Shown: positions 26,602-36,166, counted from the first letter of the stretch. The stretch: 64,000 nucleotides of DNA from Francisella frigiditurris (GCF_001880225.1 NZ_CP009654.1:620001-684000); one strand, 5' to 3'. Notes: generated by a model from the letters alone, not told the origin. Numbers and translations are program-made.

Positions 26602-28139
26602 TGAGTAAAGATTTTGATATTATCATAATCGGTGGTGGTGCTACTGGTTTTGGTTGTGCTTTAGAAGCAGCTTCAAGAGGCTATGAAACGCTACTTCTAG
26701 AAGCTTATGATTTTGGTAAAGGAACGTCATCTAAGTCAACAAAGCTTATACATGGAGGACTTAGATATTTGGAAAATTTTGATTTTGCTTTAGTTAAAGA
26801 AGGTTTGGAGGAAAGATTTTCTTTTCTGCATAATGCTCCACACCTTACTAAAAAACAAACTTATCTTATTCCTACTAGAACTCTTTATGAAACTCTTAAA
26901 TATACTGTAGGAGTTAAATTATATGAGTTTTTATCTGGTAAATATAAAATTGGCAAAAGCTATGTTCTTAATAAGCAAGAAACTATAAATGAATTAGAAA
27001 ATATTGATGATACTAAGTTGCATAAAGGCTTAGTTTATTATGATGGTCAGTTTGATGATACAAGACTACTAGTTTCATTAATGAAAACTTTTGAGAGTGA
27101 AGGTGGAACAGCTTTAAATTACCATAAAGTTGAAAAGATCTTTAGCTCAAATAATAGTTCAAAGGTTGATAGCGTTGAAGTTGTAGATACTATTTCGGGA
27201 GAAAAGAAAGTATTTACAGCAAAGCATATTGTTAATGCAACGGGAACTTTTTCAGATGTTACCATTGGATTATCTGGTGAAAAAGAAGCACATAAATATG
27301 TATCTGTTGGTCAAGGTACACATGTTGTTTTTGATAGAAAGATGTTTCCTACAGAGCATGCTATTTTAATTCCTGAAACTATTGATGGAAGGGTACTTTT
27401 TATACTTCCGTGGCATGATCATTTGATAGTAGGTACAACAGATATAAAAAAAGAAAAGCCTTGTATTGAGCCAAAAGCAGATAAAGAGGAAATTGATTTT
27501 ATTTTGGATACATTTAATGAGTATTCTAAAGTTAAAGCAACAATTAATGATATTAAAGCTGTTTATTGTGGTCAAAGACCTCTAGTTTCTCCAAAAAAAC
27601 AAAAAAGTTCTGCAAAAATCTCTCGTAAGCATGAGATTATAGAGTCTGAAGATGGTTTGATAACTATCGTTGGTGGTAAGTGGACTATTTTTAGAAGAAT
27701 GGGTCAAGATGTTATTGATCATATTCAATTGGGTAAAACTGGTCAAAAACCTTCTAAAACATCACAGATAGAGTTGGTTGATGCTATAAATTCTAATGAG
27801 GTCTATCCTCTAAGAGTTTATGGTAAATTTGTAGATAAAATTAAGAGCATTCAAAAAGAAGAAAATAATTATGAGTTTATTCATAAGGATCTACCTTATT
27901 TTCAAGCAGAAGTTATTTATCAGGCAAGACATGAAAAAGTCCATACAGTTGAAGATGTATTAGCACGAAGAACTAGGGCTGCTTTTTTAGATATTAAAGC
28001 TTGTAAAGAGTCTGCTAGCTTAGTTGCAAAGCTTTTAGCAAAAGAGCTTGGCAAAGATGAGGCTTGGCAAGAAAATCAAGTAAACTCATTTTTGGAATTT
28101 AGTAAGCTTTATGATGCTAAATATCTTTATGCAAATTAA
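26601..28139 (+). CDS. glpD: Aerobic glycerol-3-phosphate dehydrogenase
   Basis: Membrane-associated flavoenzyme oxidising glycerol 3-phosphate to dihydroxyacetone phosphate and passing electrons to quinone. The FAD-binding motif IIIGGGATGFGCALEAASRG is at residues 7-26. The GTSSKSTKLIHGGLRYLE signature and the C-terminal domain (ARRTRAAFLD) are present. At 512 residues it fits GlpD rather than the anaerobic GlpA. It starts at the glpK stop codon and is followed 19 nt later by glpF. Confidence 0.96.
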   Translation: MSKDFDIIIIGGGATGFGCALEAASRGYETLLLEAYDFGKGTSSKSTKLIHGGLRYLENFDFALVKEGLEERFSFLHNAPHLTKKQTYLIPTRTLYETLKYTVGVKLYEFLSGKYKIGKSYVLNKQETINELENIDDTKLHKGLVYYDGQFDDTRLLVSLMKTFESEGGTALNYHKVEKIFSSNNSSKVDSVEVVDTISGEKKVFTAKHIVNATGTFSDVTIGLSGEKEAHKYVSVGQGTHVVFDRKMFPTEHAILIPETIDGRVLFILPWHDHLIVGTTDIKKEKPCIEPKADKEEIDFILDTFNEYSKVKATINDIKAVYCGQRPLVSPKKQKSSAKISRKHEIIESEDGLITIVGGKWTIFRRMGQDVIDHIQLGKTGQKPSKTSQIELVDAINSNEVYPLRVYGKFVDKIKSIQKEENNYEFIHKDLPYFQAEVIYQARHEKVHTVEDVLARRTRAAFLDIKACKESASLVAKLLAKELGKDEAWQENQVNSFLEFSKLYDAKYLYAN

Positions 28140-28158
28140 TTTATTTTCGGAGTGATTT

Positions 28159-28926
28159 ATGTTTGAAGCTTGTATAGGCGAGTTTATAGGGACAATGATA
28201 CTTATTCTACTAGGTAATGGTGTCGTTGCTGGAGTTGTGCTAAGTAAAACAAAATCTCATAATGGTGGTTGGATTGTTATAACTTTTGCTTGGGGGCTGG
28301 CAGTTTTTTTAGGTGTTCTTGTTGCTGGGCCTATTAGTGGAGCACATTTAAATCCGGCTGTTAGTGTTTCATTGGCAATTGCTGGTAAGTTTCCTTGGGG
28401 AAGTGTTGCACCATATATCTTTGCACAAATATTGGGAGCGATGTTTGGACAGGCTTTAGTTTGGGTTATGTATTATCCACACTATTCTGTAACAGATAAT
28501 ACTGATTTAAAACTTGCTACACACTGTACTGCTCCAGCAATTAAGCATATTCCTTCAAACCTGGCAAGTGAGATAATAGGTACATTCGTTTTAGTTTTAG
28601 CTATTTTGATGATGCATGGAGTTGTTGTTCAGTTAGGAGACTCAACAAGTTTAGTCACAGCATATCCTGTAGATATGGGATCTTTAGGGGGCATACCTGT
28701 TGCTTTTGTTGTTATCGCTATAGGTTTGTCACTTGGGGGAACTACTGGGTATGCTATAAATCCGGCTAGAGATTTTGGGCCAAGGTTGTTTCATGCTATC
28801 ATGCCAATACAAGGTAAGGGCTCAAGTCAGTGGAGTTATGCATGGATACCTGTTGTAGGACCTTTAATTGGTTGTTCTTTGGCAGCAGGATTTTATTTGT
28901 TATTAAAGAGTAAGGGAGTTATTTAG
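28159..28926 (+). CDS. glpF: Glycerol uptake facilitator (aquaglyceroporin)
   Basis: MIP-family channel of 255 residues with six helices and the two half-helix NPA motifs, HLNPAVSVS and AINPARDFGPR. The Asp after the second NPA-R (ARD) is the mark of glycerol-permeable members. It completes the glycerol uptake and oxidation operon. It has an SD-like CGGAG 8 nt before the ATG. Confidence 0.96.
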   Translation: MFEACIGEFIGTMILILLGNGVVAGVVLSKTKSHNGGWIVITFAWGLAVFLGVLVAGPISGAHLNPAVSVSLAIAGKFPWGSVAPYIFAQILGAMFGQALVWVMYYPHYSVTDNTDLKLATHCTAPAIKHIPSNLASEIIGTFVLVLAILMMHGVVVQLGDSTSLVTAYPVDMGSLGGIPVAFVVIAIGLSLGGTTGYAINPARDFGPRLFHAIMPIQGKGSSQWSYAWIPVVGPLIGCSLAAGFYLLLKSKGVI

Positions 28927-29625
28927 TTGGATAATTTTTTAATCGCAAACATTGTGATGCAGCTATTAATTGGATTGTCTTTATTCTTAGCAAGTCATTT
29001 TATGAGTAGGATTTTTGAGAATAAAAAGAATGATGATCCTTATTTTTGGATTTGTATGTTGTTATTTTCTATTTCGCCAAGCTTATATGGTTATTTATTG
29101 TATAAGCTTTTTCCGACTTCTGTAGATAGTTATAATAGCTTCCTTTCTGGAACAATCATGATCTCTGTTGTAGGCCTTTTGTTTTCTGAGAAGGGTTATA
29201 GAAAATTCTCAGATACTATAATAAATAGAAACACTGTAGCGGCAATATCAGTTTTGCTAGTTGCGGTTTTTATTTATTTTTCAGCTATAGACTCTGAAGA
29301 TCTTAGTTATTACTCTTTAACAACTTTACAATATTATGGATCGACTGGACAGTTTCTTAGTGTTGCTGTATATCCAATGATTTTGCTAACAGCTTTAATT
29401 TTATTTTTGTTTAGATATTCGATGTCTATTTCAGTATTTGCTTTTTATATGCTTTGTCAAATTATTGATGATTTAGGACATGGAGCTAAAGATGTTTTTT
29501 GGTTAGCTAAGTATGACTTTGATGATATAGTTTCATCTTTAGTGGTTTTTGGTTTTCATGTTATCTCATTGATTATATTGCTTAAAGCAAGGAAAAAATA
29601 TTATTTAAGGATTAAAGCAAAATGA
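28927..29625 (+). CDS. Polytopic membrane protein of unknown function in the glp operon
   Basis: A 232-residue protein with six or seven hydrophobic helices and no recognised domain. It appears to start at TTG (28927), directly after the glpF stop, with an AAGGGAG site 8 nt upstream inside glpF. A short Lys/Arg-rich tail ends the protein. It overlaps the following MscS-like gene by 4 nt (ATGA). The tight packing suggests translation coupling with glpF and the channel gene. A role in osmotic or glycerol-related membrane function is only a guess from position. Confidence 0.7.
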   Translation: MDNFLIANIVMQLLIGLSLFLASHFMSRIFENKKNDDPYFWICMLLFSISPSLYGYLLYKLFPTSVDSYNSFLSGTIMISVVGLLFSEKGYRKFSDTIINRNTVAAISVLLVAVFIYFSAIDSEDLSYYSLTTLQYYGSTGQFLSVAVYPMILLTALILFLFRYSMSISVFAFYMLCQIIDDLGHGAKDVFWLAKYDFDDIVSSLVVFGFHVISLIILLKARKKYYLRIKAK

Positions 29626-30110
29626 TTTATTTAAACTCAGATCATTTTTTTATGAAGCTTATTGTTGCTGCAATTATACTAATAGTTGGAATATTTATAT
29701 CTAAAATAGTAAGAAATCTAATAAATAAAATTTTACAACAATATGATGAAATTATGGCTAGATTTTTATCTAGTCTTGTTAATGTTATTTTAATAGTTTT
29801 AGTAGTAGTTATTGCTATTGCTCAATTAGGCGTTCCAATATCGCCAATTACCGGTGTTTTAACAGGTATAGTGTTTGGTGTTTCAATGTCCTTAAAGTCA
29901 TCTTATAGTATTATTGCATCTGGTATAATGCTAGCTTTTAGTAAACCCTTTTCAATAGGTGAGAAAGTTGATATAGGAGGTTCTTTGGGAGTTGTTAAGT
30001 CAGTTGGTTTTCTTTATACAAAGCTAGAATCAGATAGTGGAGATGAGATTGTTTTATCAAATAGTATAGTTATGTCTCGAGTGGTTACTAGATACCTAGA
30101 TTCAAAATAG
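29622..30110 (+). CDS. Short MscS-family mechanosensitive channel
   Basis: A 162-residue MscS-type protein. An N-terminal helix (residues 10-30) is followed by a second helix and the pore-type helix AQLGVPISPITGVLTGIVFGVSM. The beta domain follows (KPFSIGEKVDIGGSLGVVKSVGFLYTKL, VLSNSIVMSRVVTRY). It stops after the beta domain and lacks the larger C-terminal cytoplasmic vestibule of E. coli MscS (286 residues). It is the last gene of the glp run, so it might release pressure from solute uptake (inference). Confidence 0.8.
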   Translation: MIYLNSDHFFMKLIVAAIILIVGIFISKIVRNLINKILQQYDEIMARFLSSLVNVILIVLVVVIAIAQLGVPISPITGVLTGIVFGVSMSLKSSYSIIASGIMLAFSKPFSIGEKVDIGGSLGVVKSVGFLYTKLESDSGDEIVLSNSIVMSRVVTRYLDSK

Positions 30111-30173
30111 TTAATTAAAGTTTTTTATTTTCTATGTGTTTAGAAATATTTATTTTCAAACAATAAGCTTTAC

Positions 30174-31604
30174 TTAGTTTATTTTCTTAACTACATAGAA
30201 AGAAACATTAGTTTTAACACTATGGTATTTGTTAACTGTTGTAATCTGAGAGCACTCATTATGTAATATTTTAAAATCAGGTTCTAAGCTTTTATAATTG
30301 TTAGGGTTACAATCTCCAAAAGCTATAAGAATAGTTGAGTTCTTATCTGCTAAATAAGGATCTCTTAGGAATCTAGGCTTACTTTTAGAAAAAGCAGCTA
30401 AATAGTATGGATAAAAGCCAGCAACATATGTCATTGAGGAGTCATAGTATTTATCCCAAAATATATCGGCTTTTTTAGCAAGGTCATCACCTATGTTTTC
30501 ATAAAGAATTATGTCATTAAAATATTTTGCAGTATTATAGGTTGCAAATACTATAAACTGTAATGTTAATAGTGTAATAACCAGTTTTTTGAAGTTTATA
30601 TTATTTACTTGTTTAAGGTTAAATAATTTATATATTGCAGGGATGCATAAAGACATAATAGCTAATGGCCACCCGTCTGGAATTTTTCCATAATAACTTT
30701 GTAGTGCGAAAACAAAAATTAGAGGATATGCCCACAATACCAATAAAGGATGTGTTAGGTTTAATAGAAACTTATAGCTATCGCATTTTATTTTTTTTAT
30801 TTTGATAAAAATTGCAATTATAATTAATGGCGCAGAAACATATGCAAAATTAAGAAAATTGTTTAATTGTCCTGTTAGAAGTTTAGATAAAATACTTAAA
30901 TCTTTATGATCGCCCGATATTATATTTGCATCTTTAAATATCCATAAGATTGGAGTGTAATTTTGCTGGATTATGCCGATAATGGCAGGGGTTATTGCAA
31001 TAAAGAAAATAATTGCTGCTGTAATTATCTTAAATAAGTATTCTTTCTTGAAAGTACAGAGTATATAGACAAACATTATGCCTGATAATAGTAAAATTTG
31101 GAACTTAGCATAAACGCCTAAAGCTGTAAATATTGCTAGTAATATCCAGTCTTTATATTTGTTGTTTTCAATAACTGATATAAAGTAATAAGATGTAATT
31201 GCCCAAAAAGGTAACAATATTTTGTTTTGATTATACATTAAAAAATATTGTAGAATATAAAATCCGCTACATGTGGTGATAATTGTTATAAAAGTTGACT
31301 CTTCTTCAGAAAAATATTTTCTACTAATTTTATAAATATATATCAAAGAAATTAGCATGCATAATCCAGTAGAGAGCATTGCAGATAAAATTGCATTGTT
31401 GGTAAAGAATAAAATAGTTCTTATTAAAAAAGCTCCTAACCCTGGATGAATGTCATACATTATACTCAGGTGATTTGACCATGCTATATTTTCTGCTACA
31501 TCCATGGCTATGGCTGAGGGGTTATAAAAAAGTGAAGTCATTCCTGCCCAGATAAATAAATATCCAAATAGCTGAATTATTAAGTATTTTCTTGATGTAT
31601 TCAT
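30174..31604 (-). CDS. ArnT/PMT-type polyprenyl-phosphate-sugar glycosyltransferase
   Basis: A 476-residue integral membrane glycosyltransferase of the GT39/GT83 type with about 11 helices. The first periplasmic loop has the acidic motif YDIHPGLGAFLIR (the usual D/E-x-x-H-P). The LLPFWAITSYYF and YAKFQILLLSG segments match PMT_2 proteins. It should move a sugar from a lipid-linked donor to an envelope acceptor. Francisella FlmK, which adds galactosamine or mannose to lipid A, is of this family, but the exact orthologue cannot be fixed here. It stands alone. Confidence 0.82.
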   Translation of the reverse strand: MNTSRKYLIIQLFGYLFIWAGMTSLFYNPSAIAMDVAENIAWSNHLSIMYDIHPGLGAFLIRTILFFTNNAILSAMLSTGLCMLISLIYIYKISRKYFSEEESTFITIITTCSGFYILQYFLMYNQNKILLPFWAITSYYFISVIENNKYKDWILLAIFTALGVYAKFQILLLSGIMFVYILCTFKKEYLFKIITAAIIFFIAITPAIIGIIQQNYTPILWIFKDANIISGDHKDLSILSKLLTGQLNNFLNFAYVSAPLIIIAIFIKIKKIKCDSYKFLLNLTHPLLVLWAYPLIFVFALQSYYGKIPDGWPLAIMSLCIPAIYKLFNLKQVNNINFKKLVITLLTLQFIVFATYNTAKYFNDIILYENIGDDLAKKADIFWDKYYDSSMTYVAGFYPYYLAAFSKSKPRFLRDPYLADKNSTILIAFGDCNPNNYKSLEPDFKILHNECSQITTVNKYHSVKTNVSFYVVKKIN

Positions 31605-31862
31605 AAAACTTGCTTAAGTTTCCAAATATAATTAGATATAGAACAATTGTAGGAAGACTATTTTATTTTTATATCTGTTGCAACTGTTTATATGTTTGTA
31701 GTTGTCATTTGAGATATAAGTTGCATCGTTTTGTATGTTTTGTAAGGCAAGTAAAAGATTATGTCATAAGTAATCGAGAGTTGACTTTTATATGTAACTT
31801 TTATTAATCTTTTTATAGTTTATAAAACTAAGTTATGGATATTCATAGTAAGTTTAATTTTG

Positions 31863-33287
31863 ATGCAAAAAAATCTTTTAAATAAAGAAAAAGAGTCTTT
31901 ATATCTAGCTAATGGGCAAAAAATTTTATTAAACAAACAACAGATTGCTGCTATATCAGCGATAAATGATTTTTTAAAAAGCCCAAAAATGTTTTTTCTG
32001 CTTTCAGGATATGCTGGGACAGGTAAAACAACTATCATAAAGAGGATTTTAGAGAAGTATAGGGGGAGGGCGATTGTTTCAGCCTCAACAAAAAAAGCTA
32101 GTTTGGTTATTTCACAAGCAACACTTTTTGACGGTTTTACTATTCATACATTACTTGGGCTTCGCCCTGATGTTAAACTGGAGGGTTTTAATCCGAATGA
32201 TCCTGAGTTTTCACAAGTGGAGCCGGCTTTAATCAATAGATATAATCTTATTATTATTGATGAAGCTAGCATGATAAATGGCTCTTTATTTGATCTTATA
32301 AAATTTGAAGTTAATAAATCTTTGACAACAAAAATTATTTTTATAGGGGATAAAGCACAGATCCCGCCAATTGATGAAGATCAGAGCGTAGTTTTTGAAA
32401 TTGAAGATTTTTATGAATTAACTAGTCTTGTGAGACAAAAACAAAATAACCCTTTAGTTAAGTTAAGTAAAGAGTTGAGATATTCTTTAAATAATGGAGA
32501 ATTGCCAGAATTTATTTTAAATAGACAAACTTTATTAAATGCAAAGGGTGAAGGTATTTATTTTTGTTCTTCAAATGAAGAATTCAGAGAGAAAATATCA
32601 GAGTGCTTTGAAGCGTCAAATTTTAATGAAAATATTAATTATGCTAAGCTCATTGCATGGCGAAATAAAACAGTTATGAAGTCCAATCAGATTATAAGAG
32701 AGTTAACTTTTGGTGTAAAAGTTAATTTATTAGAAAAGAGCGATATATTAACAGGTTATAGGGCAGTAAGGGATGCTGCTAAGAAGAATTTTATTATTAA
32801 TAATTGCGTTGATTATATGGTTTCTTCTATTTCGGATAGGGTGTGTAATAAAAATGGTCTTTTTGGTTATAATGTTTTTCTTTTGGAAAAGTCAAAAATT
32901 TTCAAAACCTTTGATGAAAAGCACGTTTTTATAGTAGATCATTTAGATGCTAAGAATTTATACAATTATGCAGAAATTCATGATAAGTTACTGGCGGTGT
33001 CTAGAGCAGATAAAAATTGGGTTTCATATTATGAGTTTAGAAAAAATAATCTACTAATGACTGATATTTTAAAAAATTTAGATGGTTCTAATAGGTTTAA
33101 AAATAATGAAATAAAAAAAGATCTTGATTATGGTTTTGCAGTAACAAGCCATAAAGCTCAAGGTTCAACTTATGACACTGTTTTTATCTTATTGAAAGAT
33201 ATTTTGCTAAACTCTAAAAAGCGAGAAATGCAACAAATGTTATATGTTGCATTAACTAGATCTAGTAATAAGGTTGTTGTTTTGTAG
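31863..33287 (+). CDS. RecD2/Dda-like superfamily 1B DNA helicase
   Basis: A 474-residue 5'-3' DNA helicase-like ATPase. Motif I is SGYAGTGKTTI (around residues 50-60), motif II is IIIDEASM, motif III is FIGDKAQIPPI, and the C-terminal UvrD_C_2-type part has FAVTSHKAQGSTYDTV and LYVALTRSSNKVVV. It is much shorter than RecD or RecD2 and closer in size to phage T4 Dda, and has no RecD N-terminal domain. The role in repair or replication restart is not known. The ATG at 31863 is preferred over a TTG one codon earlier. A TTGACT hexamer at about 31780 may be its -35. Confidence 0.8.
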   Translation: MQKNLLNKEKESLYLANGQKILLNKQQIAAISAINDFLKSPKMFFLLSGYAGTGKTTIIKRILEKYRGRAIVSASTKKASLVISQATLFDGFTIHTLLGLRPDVKLEGFNPNDPEFSQVEPALINRYNLIIIDEASMINGSLFDLIKFEVNKSLTTKIIFIGDKAQIPPIDEDQSVVFEIEDFYELTSLVRQKQNNPLVKLSKELRYSLNNGELPEFILNRQTLLNAKGEGIYFCSSNEEFREKISECFEASNFNENINYAKLIAWRNKTVMKSNQIIRELTFGVKVNLLEKSDILTGYRAVRDAAKKNFIINNCVDYMVSSISDRVCNKNGLFGYNVFLLEKSKIFKTFDEKHVFIVDHLDAKNLYNYAEIHDKLLAVSRADKNWVSYYEFRKNNLLMTDILKNLDGSNRFKNNEIKKDLDYGFAVTSHKAQGSTYDTVFILLKDILLNSKKREMQQMLYVALTRSSNKVVVL

Positions 33288-33399
33288 TTTTAGGGCTTTA
33301 CATAGTTTAATAAAATAAGTATTATATATTTGTTTTTTTAGGGGGTTAAAGTCCCATAAATTTCAATTTTTGAATTGTTTTAAGTAACGCTAAAAAAGC

Positions 33400-33428
33400 T
33401 TGATTTTTAATAAAATAAGCTTTATAGT
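33400..33428 (+). promoter_or_regulatory. Promoter of the tRNA-Tyr-Gly-Thr-tuf operon
   Basis: TTGATT (33400-33405) and TATAGT (33423-33428) are separated by 17 nt, 16 nt before the first tRNA. No GC-rich discriminator is obvious. Confidence 0.65.
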
Positions 33429-33443
33429 AGTACAAGTTTTAGG

Positions 33444-33528
33444 GGAGGGATTCCCGAGCGGCCAAAGGGATCAGACTGTAAATCTGACGGCTCAGCCTTC
33501 GCAGGTTCGAATCCTGCTCCCTCCACCA
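33444..33528 (+). tRNA. tRNA-Tyr (anticodon GTA)
   Basis: An 85-nt class II tRNA with long variable arm. The acceptor arm GGAGGGA pairs with TCCCTCC, the anticodon loop is CTGTAAA, the T loop is GGTTCGAATCC, and CCA is encoded. First of three tRNAs ahead of tuf, as in many gammaproteobacteria. Confidence 0.97.
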
Positions 33529-33529
33529 T

Positions 33530-33603
33530 GCGGGTGTAGTTCAATGGTAGAACTTCGGCCTTCCAAGCCGATAGCGTGGGTTCGATTCCCATCACCCGCT
33601 CCA
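33530..33603 (+). tRNA. tRNA-Gly (anticodon TCC)
   Basis: A 74-nt tRNA. The acceptor GCGGGTG pairs with CACCCGC, the anticodon loop is CTTCCAA, and TCCA closes the 3' end. It starts one base after the tRNA-Tyr CCA. Confidence 0.97.
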
Positions 33604-33639
33604 ACCTAAATCACAGAATTTTATAAAATAGATGTTTAA

Positions 33640-33715
<76 letters not shown>

Positions 33716-33756
33716 TATTTGTTTTTTGTTTTTGTTAATAAAAATGGAGTAAAAAA

Positions 33757-34941
33757 ATGGCTAAAGAAAAATTTGAACGCTCGAAGCCGCACGTAAACGT
33801 TGGTACTATTGGTCACGTTGACCACGGTAAGACAACTCTTACTGCAGCTATTACTAAGGTTATGGCTGAGAAAAACGGTGGTTCTGCTCGTAAGTTCGAT
33901 GAAATCGATAATGCACCTGAAGAAAAAGCGCGTGGTATTACTATTAATACTTCTCACGTTGAGTATGAGTCTCCAAATAGACATTATGCTCACGTTGATT
34001 GTCCAGGACACGCAGACTATGTTAAAAATATGATTACTGGTGCTGCTCAGATGGATGGCGCTATTCTTGTATGTTCTGCAGCGGATGGTCCTATGCCACA
34101 AACTCGTGAGCATATCCTTTTATCTCGTCAGGTTGGTGTACCATATATCGTTGTTTTCTTAAACAAATGTGACATGGTTGATGACGAAGAGTTATTAGAG
34201 TTAGTTGAGATGGAAGTTCGTGAACTTTTAGATCAGTATGAGTTCCCTGGTGACGATACTCCTATTGTTATGGGTTCTGCTCTTAAAGCTCTTGAAGGTG
34301 ATGAGAAGTACGTTGAGAAGATTGTTGAGCTAGTTCAAGCTATGGATGACTATATTCCTGCTCCTGAGCGTGATACTGATAAGCCGTTCATTCTTCCGAT
34401 AGAAGATGTGTTCTCAATTTCTGGTCGTGGTACGGTTGTTACTGGACGTGTTGAGCGTGGAATTGTTCACGTTGGTGATGAAGTTGAAGTTGTTGGTATT
34501 AGACCAACTCAAAAAACTACAGTTACTGGTGTTGAAATGTTCCGTAAGCTTTTAGATCGTGGAGAAGCTGGTGATAACGTTGGTGTCTTAATTCGTGGTC
34601 TTAAGAGAGATGATGTTGAGCGTGGTCAAGTATTATGTAAGCCAGGTTCAATTAAGCCTCATACTAAGTTTGAAGCTGAGGTTTATGTATTATCTAAAGA
34701 AGAAGGTGGTAGACATACTCCTTTCTTTAAAGGTTATAGACCGCAATTCTACTTCCGTACTACAGATATTACTGGTGCTGTTGAGCTTCCGGAAGGTGTA
34801 GAAATGGTTATGCCTGGTGATAATATTAAAATGGTTATAACACTAATCAACCCAATCGCGATGGATGAAGGTTTACGTTTCGCTATTCGTGAAGGTGGTA
34901 GAACAGTTGGTGCAGGTGTTGTTGCTAAAATTATCGAGTAA
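33757..34941 (+). CDS. tuf: Elongation factor Tu
   Basis: GTPase delivering aminoacyl-tRNA to the ribosome. The 394-residue length is standard. G1 is GHVDHGKTT, switch I contains [10 protein letters not shown]3 is DCPGHADY, G4 is NKCDM and the C-terminal domain ends in VVAKIIE. Codon use is visibly biased (CGT for Arg, GGT for Gly), as expected for a highly expressed gene. The first tRNA cluster lies upstream and tRNA-Trp directly downstream. Confidence 0.99.
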   Translation: MAKEKFERSKPHVNVGTIGHVDHGKTTLTAAITKVMAEKNGGSARKFDEIDNAPEEKARGITINTSHVEYESPNRHYAHVDCPGHADYVKNMITGAAQMDGAILVCSAADGPMPQTREHILLSRQVGVPYIVVFLNKCDMVDDEELLELVEMEVRELLDQYEFPGDDTPIVMGSALKALEGDEKYVEKIVELVQAMDDYIPAPERDTDKPFILPIEDVFSISGRGTVVTGRVERGIVHVGDEVEVVGIRPTQKTTVTGVEMFRKLLDRGEAGDNVGVLIRGLKRDDVERGQVLCKPGSIKPHTKFEAEVYVLSKEEGGRHTPFFKGYRPQFYFRTTDITGAVELPEGVEMVMPGDNIKMVITLINPIAMDEGLRFAIREGGRTVGAGVVAKIIE

Positions 34942-34951
34942 TCGTTAAAAA

Positions 34952-35027
34952 AGGTCAGTAGTTCAATTGGTAGAGCAGCGGTCTCCAAAACCGCAAGTTG
35001 GGGGTTCGAGTCCCTCCTGGCCTGCCA
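34952..35027 (+). tRNA. tRNA-Trp (anticodon CCA)
   Basis: A 76-nt tRNA. The acceptor AGGTCAG pairs with CTGGCCT through one G-T pair, the anticodon stem-loop is GCGGT-CTCCAAA-ACCGC, and GCCA closes the 3' end. It lies between tuf and secE, as in other gammaproteobacteria. Confidence 0.97.
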
Positions 35028-35034
35028 AATAATT

Positions 35035-35070
35035 AAGGCGGTGTGTACAAAAGTATGCATCGCCTTTTTT
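35035..35070 (+). terminator. Intrinsic terminator after tuf/tRNA-Trp
   Basis: AAGGCGGTG and CATCGCCTT form a 9-bp stem with one G-T pair and a 13-14-nt loop, followed by a T run. It ends the tRNA-tuf-tRNA transcript before the secE promoter. Confidence 0.88.
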
Positions 35071-35075
35071 ATATC

Positions 35076-35104
35076 TTGATATTATTTTTTCTCTGTGTTA
35101 TTTT
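35076..35104 (+). promoter_or_regulatory. Candidate promoter of secE-nusG
   Basis: TTGATA (35076-35081) and TATTTT (35099-35104) with a 17-nt spacer, placed right after the terminator and 30 nt before the secE start. Confidence 0.5.
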
Positions 35105-35133
35105 ATACCCTACGTTTTGTAAGGAGAGCTTTT

Positions 35134-35550
35134 GTGAGTAAACAAGGTTTTAATAATAAAGTTTGGGTTAGTGGAGCAGTTAAAAGCTCTGAATCCGCTA
35201 CTATTTCTAAGCCAGCAAATCTTATGTTGTGGGTGATTTCTTTACTTGTTATAGTTACTGGAATTTTTACAAGTAATTATTTTAATGCTTTGGATTCGGC
35301 TTATATAACATCTATAGCAGTTATTACGGTTTTGGTGGCACTGGTCATTGCTAGATTTACTAATCAAGGGCGTAGATTTTGGGCTTTTTTTAATGCATCA
35401 AAGCTTGAGATGGCAAAGGTGGTTTGGCCGACTAGAAGAGAGACTATGACAATTACTGCTATGGTGATAGTAGTTGTTATGATTTTTTCAGTATTTATTT
35501 ACTTGTTTGGAATGTTGTTTGGAAAAGTTATTCAGCTTTTCTTAGGTTGA
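35134..35550 (+). CDS. secE: Preprotein translocase subunit SecE
   Basis: Small inner-membrane subunit of the SecYEG channel, about 138 residues. Three hydrophobic helices are visible; the conserved amphipathic segment is KLEMAKVVWPTRRET, just before the last helix. The start is taken as GTG at 35134, preceded by AAGGAGAG; an in-frame GTG at 35095 lacks a ribosome-binding site and overlaps the promoter. nusG follows after 13 nt, the classic pair. Confidence 0.95.
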   Translation: MSKQGFNNKVWVSGAVKSSESATISKPANLMLWVISLLVIVTGIFTSNYFNALDSAYITSIAVITVLVALVIARFTNQGRRFWAFFNASKLEMAKVVWPTRRETMTITAMVIVVVMIFSVFIYLFGMLFGKVIQLFLG

Positions 35551-35563
35551 TTAAGGGTTTTTT

Positions 35564-36097
35564 ATGCTTTGGTACGTTGTACAGGTGCATTCTGGCTATG
35601 AAAAAAGAGTTAAAATGCAGCTTGAAGAGAATATAAAAGTAGCTGGTTTCGAAAAGAGTTTTGGTAGAATCCTTGTTCCAATAGAGAATGTTGTTGAAAT
35701 GAGGGGTGGTCAAAAACGAAAAAGTGAAAGAAAATTCTTTCCTGGTTATATTTTGATTGAAGCTGATTTGACTACTGACGCTTGGCAGCTGATAAAATCG
35801 GTTCCTAGAGTGTTGACGGTTGTTGGTTCTAGAGGGAAGCCAATTCCTTTGAGCAAAAAAGAAATTGAAAGAATTTTAAATTTTGTAGAAGGTGATGCTG
35901 CTAAGGTTGAGCCGAAGCTTAGAAAAACTTATCAGGTTGGTGAGGTTGTTAGGGTTCTAGAGGGGCCATTTAATGACTTTACTGGCGTGGTTGAAGAAGT
36001 TAACTATGAGAAATCAAGGGTTAGGGTTGCTGTATCTATTTTTGGTAGATCAACACCTGTTGAGCTTGAGTTTTCTCAGGTTGAGAAAGAATCCTAG
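35564..36097 (+). CDS. nusG: Transcription antitermination/elongation factor NusG
   Basis: A 177-residue NusG with the N-terminal NGN domain (WYVVQVHSGYEKRV, FPGYILIEADL) and a C-terminal KOW domain (EVVRVLEGPFNDFTGVVEEV). It binds RNA polymerase and links it to Rho or ribosomal protein S10. It is cotranscribed with secE. Confidence 0.98.
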   Translation: MLWYVVQVHSGYEKRVKMQLEENIKVAGFEKSFGRILVPIENVVEMRGGQKRKSERKFFPGYILIEADLTTDAWQLIKSVPRVLTVVGSRGKPIPLSKKEIERILNFVEGDAAKVEPKLRKTYQVGEVVRVLEGPFNDFTGVVEEVNYEKSRVRVAVSIFGRSTPVELEFSQVEKES

Positions 36098-36109
36098 TAT
36101 TTAGGGTTT

Positions 36110-36140
36110 GTTGGGGAGCTTGTGTTTAAGTCACAAGTGT
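36110..36140 (+). promoter_or_regulatory. Candidate L1-binding leader of the rplKA operon
   Basis: Between nusG and rplK, GGGGAG precedes the hairpin CTTGTG (36119-36124) / CACAAG (36132-36137). In E. coli, L1 represses its own operon by binding a structure at this place. The similarity is positional and partial. Confidence 0.4.
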
Positions 36141-36166
36141 TATTAACCTAATTTTGGAGAAATAAA

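Noticed and set aside
31610-31807. A 65-codon frame between the glycosyltransferase and helicase genes
   Set aside because: No ribosome-binding site, Cys/Phe/Tyr-rich composition unlike real proteins, and no recognisable family. The 250-nt gap probably carries only promoters.
33400-33609. Open frames across 33400-33609 on both strands
   Set aside because: The stretch is occupied by the promoter and two clear tRNA genes; translated tRNA sequence produces these frames.
34749-35060. A 103-codon frame antisense to the end of tuf and tRNA-Trp
   Set aside because: It is a shadow of strong coding bias in tuf plus the reverse of a tRNA and a terminator.
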